A stretch of DNA of 64,000 bases from Scylla paramamosain. Lineage: Eukaryota; Arthropoda; Malacostraca; Decapoda; Portunidae. Positions 60,140-64,000 of this stretch are shown here, one piece after another (position 1 is the first letter of the stretch; the number at the start of each line of letters is the position of its first letter). The notes beneath the pieces are model-generated. The model was not told where the DNA came from, ran no database searches, and worked only from the letters and a program-made list of their open reading frames with translations. The DNA lies in the NCBI RefSeq assembly GCF_035594125.1, contig NC_087171.1, positions 12,663,267 through 12,727,266 of the forward strand. The letters are read 5' to 3'. A program made the translations under genes and the position numbers.

Positions 60140-62569
60140 GTGAGTGCAGGGAGCAGCCCGGGGAAGCGAGGCACTCAGGGAGTCATTGGCGTGCCGCTCC
60201 TCCCCGGTAAGCATCCCTCGGTTTTATTCTTCGGTGAAAGTTTTACGTATTAAGTAGGTATATAAAAAATTGTGTATACCTAATATTTTTGCTGGAAAGA
60301 TCTTGAAAACCTTCAACCATTTAAGCCTAAGTAGACGTTTAGGGAAGAGCGTGGTAAGTACGAGGGCAAGACATGCAGGCGTGTGGCGAGACTGTCCTCG
60401 AGGTGGGCAGCTCCTCATTAGCGGAGCGGGTTGCGTGGTACAGACGCACTCACATGCCTTTCAATACACCATGTCTTTTGTGGTAGTTTTGTGACGCTGG
60501 AGGTGCCGTGAACAGCGGCATAATGACACCAATATATCCTGAATGATGCTACAGCGTGGCAGATTACGGGCCGGGAAAGCCTCGACAACAGCACCATTCA
60601 AAAGATAGTTATCTCCAGCACCATCAGATAAGAGCGACAGCGCGTGTCTCTCTGCCGTGAATTCTCTCCCTAGTTAATAGCTATTGAGGCGTGCCAGCAT
60701 TCACCTGGAAGGATCAGACCCTTTGATGACACACCCACAAAGACCTCCCGGCAAATACTGCCCGTGTAGGATCTAAAGACTCCACTGCTCTCACTGAGTC
60801 AGGAGTGCTACTTGTTGCTGACGCTCATCTTTTACTGTGAAGCATTCCCGAGAAAGCTTCGAATGCGTGTTTGTCATTCAACTTCATCGCTGGATTGAGG
60901 TCAGAAGACAGGCAAAAATAAATTATCCGCAGTGGGAGAATAAAAACATTAAATGTATTTTTTATCACCAGATAATTAAGAGCATGACATCGCCAGGAGG
61001 GTGCTACTTAACAGAATGTATAATGATGAATACATCAGATAAGGAATTTAACAAAGTAATTAATGAGTCAAAATAGTGAACAAAACATGCATCTGAGTAA
61101 AATTAAAGAAATAAAAGTAAATAAATGCTGATTAATCTTACAGACTTCACAAACCTGAGACTAAACGTAACATGCATATAGGATCGACGCGAAGAACAAT
61201 AATAACTGATTACATCTAATAGAGAAACAAGACACAGAAGATGTAACAATACGAGTATGGTATTGCCGCGCCGCCTACCTTCCTGTAGCAAACGTTCAGC
61301 CTAGCAAAGAAAGGAAGTAGACGTAGGTTTGCTTATAAAACTCAGACCTTACTGAATACACCCGAGCAAAGCAGAGACAGGAATATCAAAACCTTAGTGT
61401 TAGTTGTTCAAGGAAGATGATAAGGTAGGAGACTGTCACTTGAACACTCTTTGCAGAACTCACTCTTCGTGGAATTAGACAATGACTGAAGACGTGGGAA
61501 GTACCTATTTCTAATGATTCCTTGATATTTTTGTGAACGGAAGATACGATGTAAGAGGTAATGGGGATTGAAGGGTAACTTTAGATAAGTAATTTATCTT
61601 TCCGTCAGTTGTAGTTTTATTTTATTTTGTTCTGTTATTATTTCACCTTTTATTCAAATGTTTTAGCTGTAGGTTTAAAGTTTCGCTTTATTTCGGTAAC
61701 CTATTTAATATTATTATAGTGTGTATCAGTGCGCTTCATGATTTTTTTCTTAATTCCAACTGTCTGTAGTCTAGCTACCAAACAAATAGTTACAAATATA
61801 TATCAGGCGCAGGTATTATTTTTGTATATATTTTTGCTCTGATTTAATAAAGAATATTATTACCTGAATATGTACTCGTATTGATGAATTTCAGGTGCAA
61901 GGTTTAAATCCAATCTGCGGCAAGTAATAAGTCACAATGGGAATAGAAAAGTAAAGACCAATAGTCAATTTCAAACATGTAGCACTCCAAGCGAGGTGAT
62001 GTGATAAGTCTAAAGCAAGATGCTATCCAATTGCAGAGCTTTTACTGCGTTTGAAAGAGTCTGATCATGAATCTTTTCTGTGATTCCTAACGAGTAAAAT
62101 GTACCGATGTCCTTTTCACTTCAAGGAGGACAAGGTGGATGCTGCAGAGAGTGGCAGAATGAATAAAATAGGTGACGAGTGAGGACACTGAGAAAATTAA
62201 TCCTTTTACTGCTGTAGGTTCTTTATGACAAACTAGTCTGGTGCAGAATTGGGGTTTAATATCGAGACACCGTTGACAGCAAGATGAGTGATCGAATAGT
62301 GGAGACTTTTTTATTGTTGAAATTGTTTGCTGTTAACAAAATGAAGCAATAGGTCTCATATTTTAGCATTCAAAGAGTTTGTAATGCAAATTTAACTTCC
62401 TTTTGCTTTATATTTATGGTCTTTATTGGTTAATATTCTGGATTCTCCCCGTTTCAGTCTAGTATATCAAGTTATTTTCTACGTTTTTTCTGTGATATAT
62501 GTTTCATTGTTATGTCATTACGTTCCCTTTTTTCTAAAATCTAATTCAAGATGATCAATCGTCACATAG
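60140..62569. other. Long unassigned non-coding stretch
   Basis: About 2.4 kb of complex, moderately AT-rich DNA with frames of at most 80 codons and no motif, RNA gene or repeat array. Confidence 0.55.
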
Positions 62570-62574
62570 ATATA

Positions 62575-62968
62575 TCCACTCATACTGCTTTTGTAGACAG
62601 GGTGGAATCAAAAGCTTTTCGTCTCATCAACTCCTCTCTTCTAACTGACTGTCTTCAGCCTCTCTCTCACCGCCGCAATGTTGCATCTCTAGCTGTCTTC
62701 TACCGCTATTTTCATGCTAACTGCTCTTCTGATCTTGCTAACTGCATGCCTCCCCTCCTCCCGCGGCCTCGTTGCACAAGACTTTCTTCTTTCTCTCACC
62801 TCCTATTCTGTCCACCTCTCTAACGCAAGAATTAACCAGAACTCTCAATCAGTCATCCCTTTCTCTGGTAAACTCTGGAACTCCCTGCCTGCTTCTGTAT
62901 TCCCACCTTCCTATGACTTGAATTCCTTCAAGAGAGAGGTTTCAAGACACTTATTCATCAATTTTTGA
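62575..62968 (+). pseudogene. C-terminal reverse-transcriptase tail, LINE-A (plus)
   Basis: The first frame reads THTAFVDRVESKAFRLINSS, LTDCLQPLSHRRNVASLAVF, YRYFHANCSSDLANCMP and a Pro/Arg-rich PLLPRPRCTRLSSFSH. It then shifts by one base near 62800 into the frame reading YSVHLSNARINQNSQ, IPFSGKLWNSLPASVFPP and FKREVSRHL. This is the extreme carboxyl end of the ORF2 of a LINE family I recall as very common in crab assemblies, annotated there as jockey-like. The HRRNxxSLxxFYRYFHAxC stretch lies after the catalytic palm, which is absent. Truncation and frameshift make it inactive. Confidence 0.85.
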
Positions 62969-63075
62969 CCACTGCTTTGACCCTTTTATGGGACTGGCAT
63001 TTCAGTGGGCATTTTTTTTTATTAAATTTTTGTTGCCCTTGGCCAGTGTCCTTCCTACATAAAAAAAAAAAAAAA
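62575..63075 (+). mobile_element. LINE-A 3' end with poly(A) tail (5'-truncated)
   Basis: A truncated non-LTR retrotransposon with a reverse-transcriptase carboxyl tail (to the TGA at 62966-62968), a 3' untranslated region of about 90 bases and a poly(A) run at about 63061-63075. The untranslated part contains GGGACTGGCATTTCAGTGG, an ATTAAA word near 63023 and TTGCCCTTGGCCAGTG. The reverse-strand copy at 17045-17400 shares the same end structure. Homology starts near 62575 (ACTCATACTGCTTTTGTAGAC), which marks the 5' truncation. I see no obvious target-site duplication. Confidence 0.88.
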
Positions 63076-63621
63076 TTGGATCCTTACTTTTTTTCCAAGG
63101 TAACTCTTTAAATTAGAAATAACAAGATAACAACTAATTACCTCACGCAATTGCGTAACTTACTCTCCCTTTCCTTTTCTTATAACGATAATGACAACTA
63201 CAACAATGAAACACAGGACCTCCTACGTTACCCACACAAAAGTGGGTAGTTTCTTTCGCTGGAGTGAGACTGGACCAATTTCAAACCAACACCCCGTACA
63301 AACTCCTCAACGATGCGCCAGTAGTGGTGAGACCAACACTGCGATTATTCTGAACTTGGATACAAAACTCCGCATTCTCTCTCTCCGATTCTCTCAAGTC
63401 TGGCTAATGAATGCCGCGCTTCGGGAAGGTTAGGTTAGGGAGATTGAATGGAAACCTCTGTTGCATTAATTGTCTTTGCGTGGAAACTGATCGAGGGATT
63501 CGGAAAGGCACCTAATGCTTCGCTAATGTTCAGATTGAGTCCGTGTATCTAGTGTGTGTTTGGATTAGTTGATTCCTGGAAGTATATCAGTACATTGTGG
63601 ACTTGATGCATATGTTGTTTT
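63076..63621. other. Unassigned non-coding stretch
   Basis: Complex DNA. A GTTAGGTTAGGG word near 63430 resembles the arthropod telomere motif but is too short to matter. Confidence 0.5.
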
Positions 63622-63674
<53 letters not shown>

Positions 63675-63684
63675 TGTAGTAGTA

Positions 63685-63771
<87 letters not shown>
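63622..63771. repeat. Compound (GTA)n(GA)n microsatellite
   Basis: About 21 GTA units with one TTG variant (63622-63687), then about 42 GA units (63688-63771) with no spacer. Confidence 0.97.
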
Positions 63772-63772
<1 letters not shown>

Positions 63773-63830
63773 ACACCTTTGTAAGTTACGGTCGCAGCAA
63801 TAAACACAAAACAGTTCAATTAACAGTGTT

Positions 63831-63833
<3 letters not shown>

Positions 63834-63888
<55 letters not shown>
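63834..63888. repeat. (GT)n microsatellite
   Basis: About 27 perfect GT units. Confidence 0.98.
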
Positions 63889-63889
<1 letters not shown>

Positions 63890-63952
63890 TCACCCATGCA
63901 TTATAACGTGTATTATGTTTGTGTTTCCTTTCTGATTCACATGACTACTTTC

Positions 63953-63953
<1 letters not shown>

Positions 63954-63989
<36 letters not shown>
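63954..63989. repeat. (AC)n microsatellite
   Basis: About 17 perfect AC units, in inverted orientation to the GT tract 65 bases upstream. Confidence 0.98.
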
Positions 63990-63992
<3 letters not shown>

Positions 63993-64000
63993 TTTCATTA

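Overview
The window is non-coding, repeat-laden nuclear DNA of an animal, most likely a decapod crustacean and plausibly a crab. Three things suggest this. Dinucleotide microsatellites are extremely dense: by hand count about 29 AG/CT tracts (about 2.6 kb), 16 AC/GT tracts (about 1.0 kb) and four TA tracts (about 0.5 kb), plus many trinucleotide arrays. Retrotransposon 3' ends are present whose reverse-transcriptase tails resemble sequences I recall from swimming-crab genomes. There is no bacterial-type gene organisation. The taxon is an inference and no marker gene here proves it.

Layout. 0-10 kb: AG/CT and GT tracts, a weak LINE-B tail near 2.7 kb and a clear LINE-B tail at 6.3-6.66 kb followed by a perfect 13-bp hairpin. 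10-20 kb: a compound TAA/CTA/CT/GA block whose CT and GA arms are mutually complementary, a CT-CA compound, a minus-strand LINE-A tail at about 17.0-17.4 kb and several long GA/GT tracts. 20-32 kb: an ACT array, a purine-rich block at 21.3-21.8 kb, a TA-CA-CT compound of about 340 bp, a degraded and internally repeated LINE-B tail, a CAT-CAG compound, a (CA)46(CG)11 block and a TA-GA compound. 32-46 kb: several degenerate tandem arrays with 80-130 bp units, another LINE-B tail fused to a 98-bp tandem array, and a 2-kb cluster of five CT tracts in a pyrimidine-rich domain. 46-64 kb: more microsatellites, tandem arrays at 52.5-52.9, 53.35-53.66 and 57.65-57.89 kb, a broken copy of a recurrent arthropod protein domain at 56.64-56.93 kb (minus) and a 5'-truncated LINE-A with its poly(A) tail at 62.57-63.08 kb.

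I found no intact protein-coding gene, tRNA, rRNA or CRISPR array. Most long open frames are translations of simple repeats (Arg-Glu, Leu-Ser, Cys-Val, Thr-His, Tyr-Ile dipeptides) and are not genes. The only protein-like sequences I can defend are transposon or transposon-like remnants; one possible first exon at about 60.0 kb is reported with low confidence. The window is best read as intergenic or intronic DNA in which microsatellite expansion, LINE 3'-end insertion and short-segment tandem duplication are the main processes. Repeat copy numbers and boundaries were counted by eye and may be off by a few bases.
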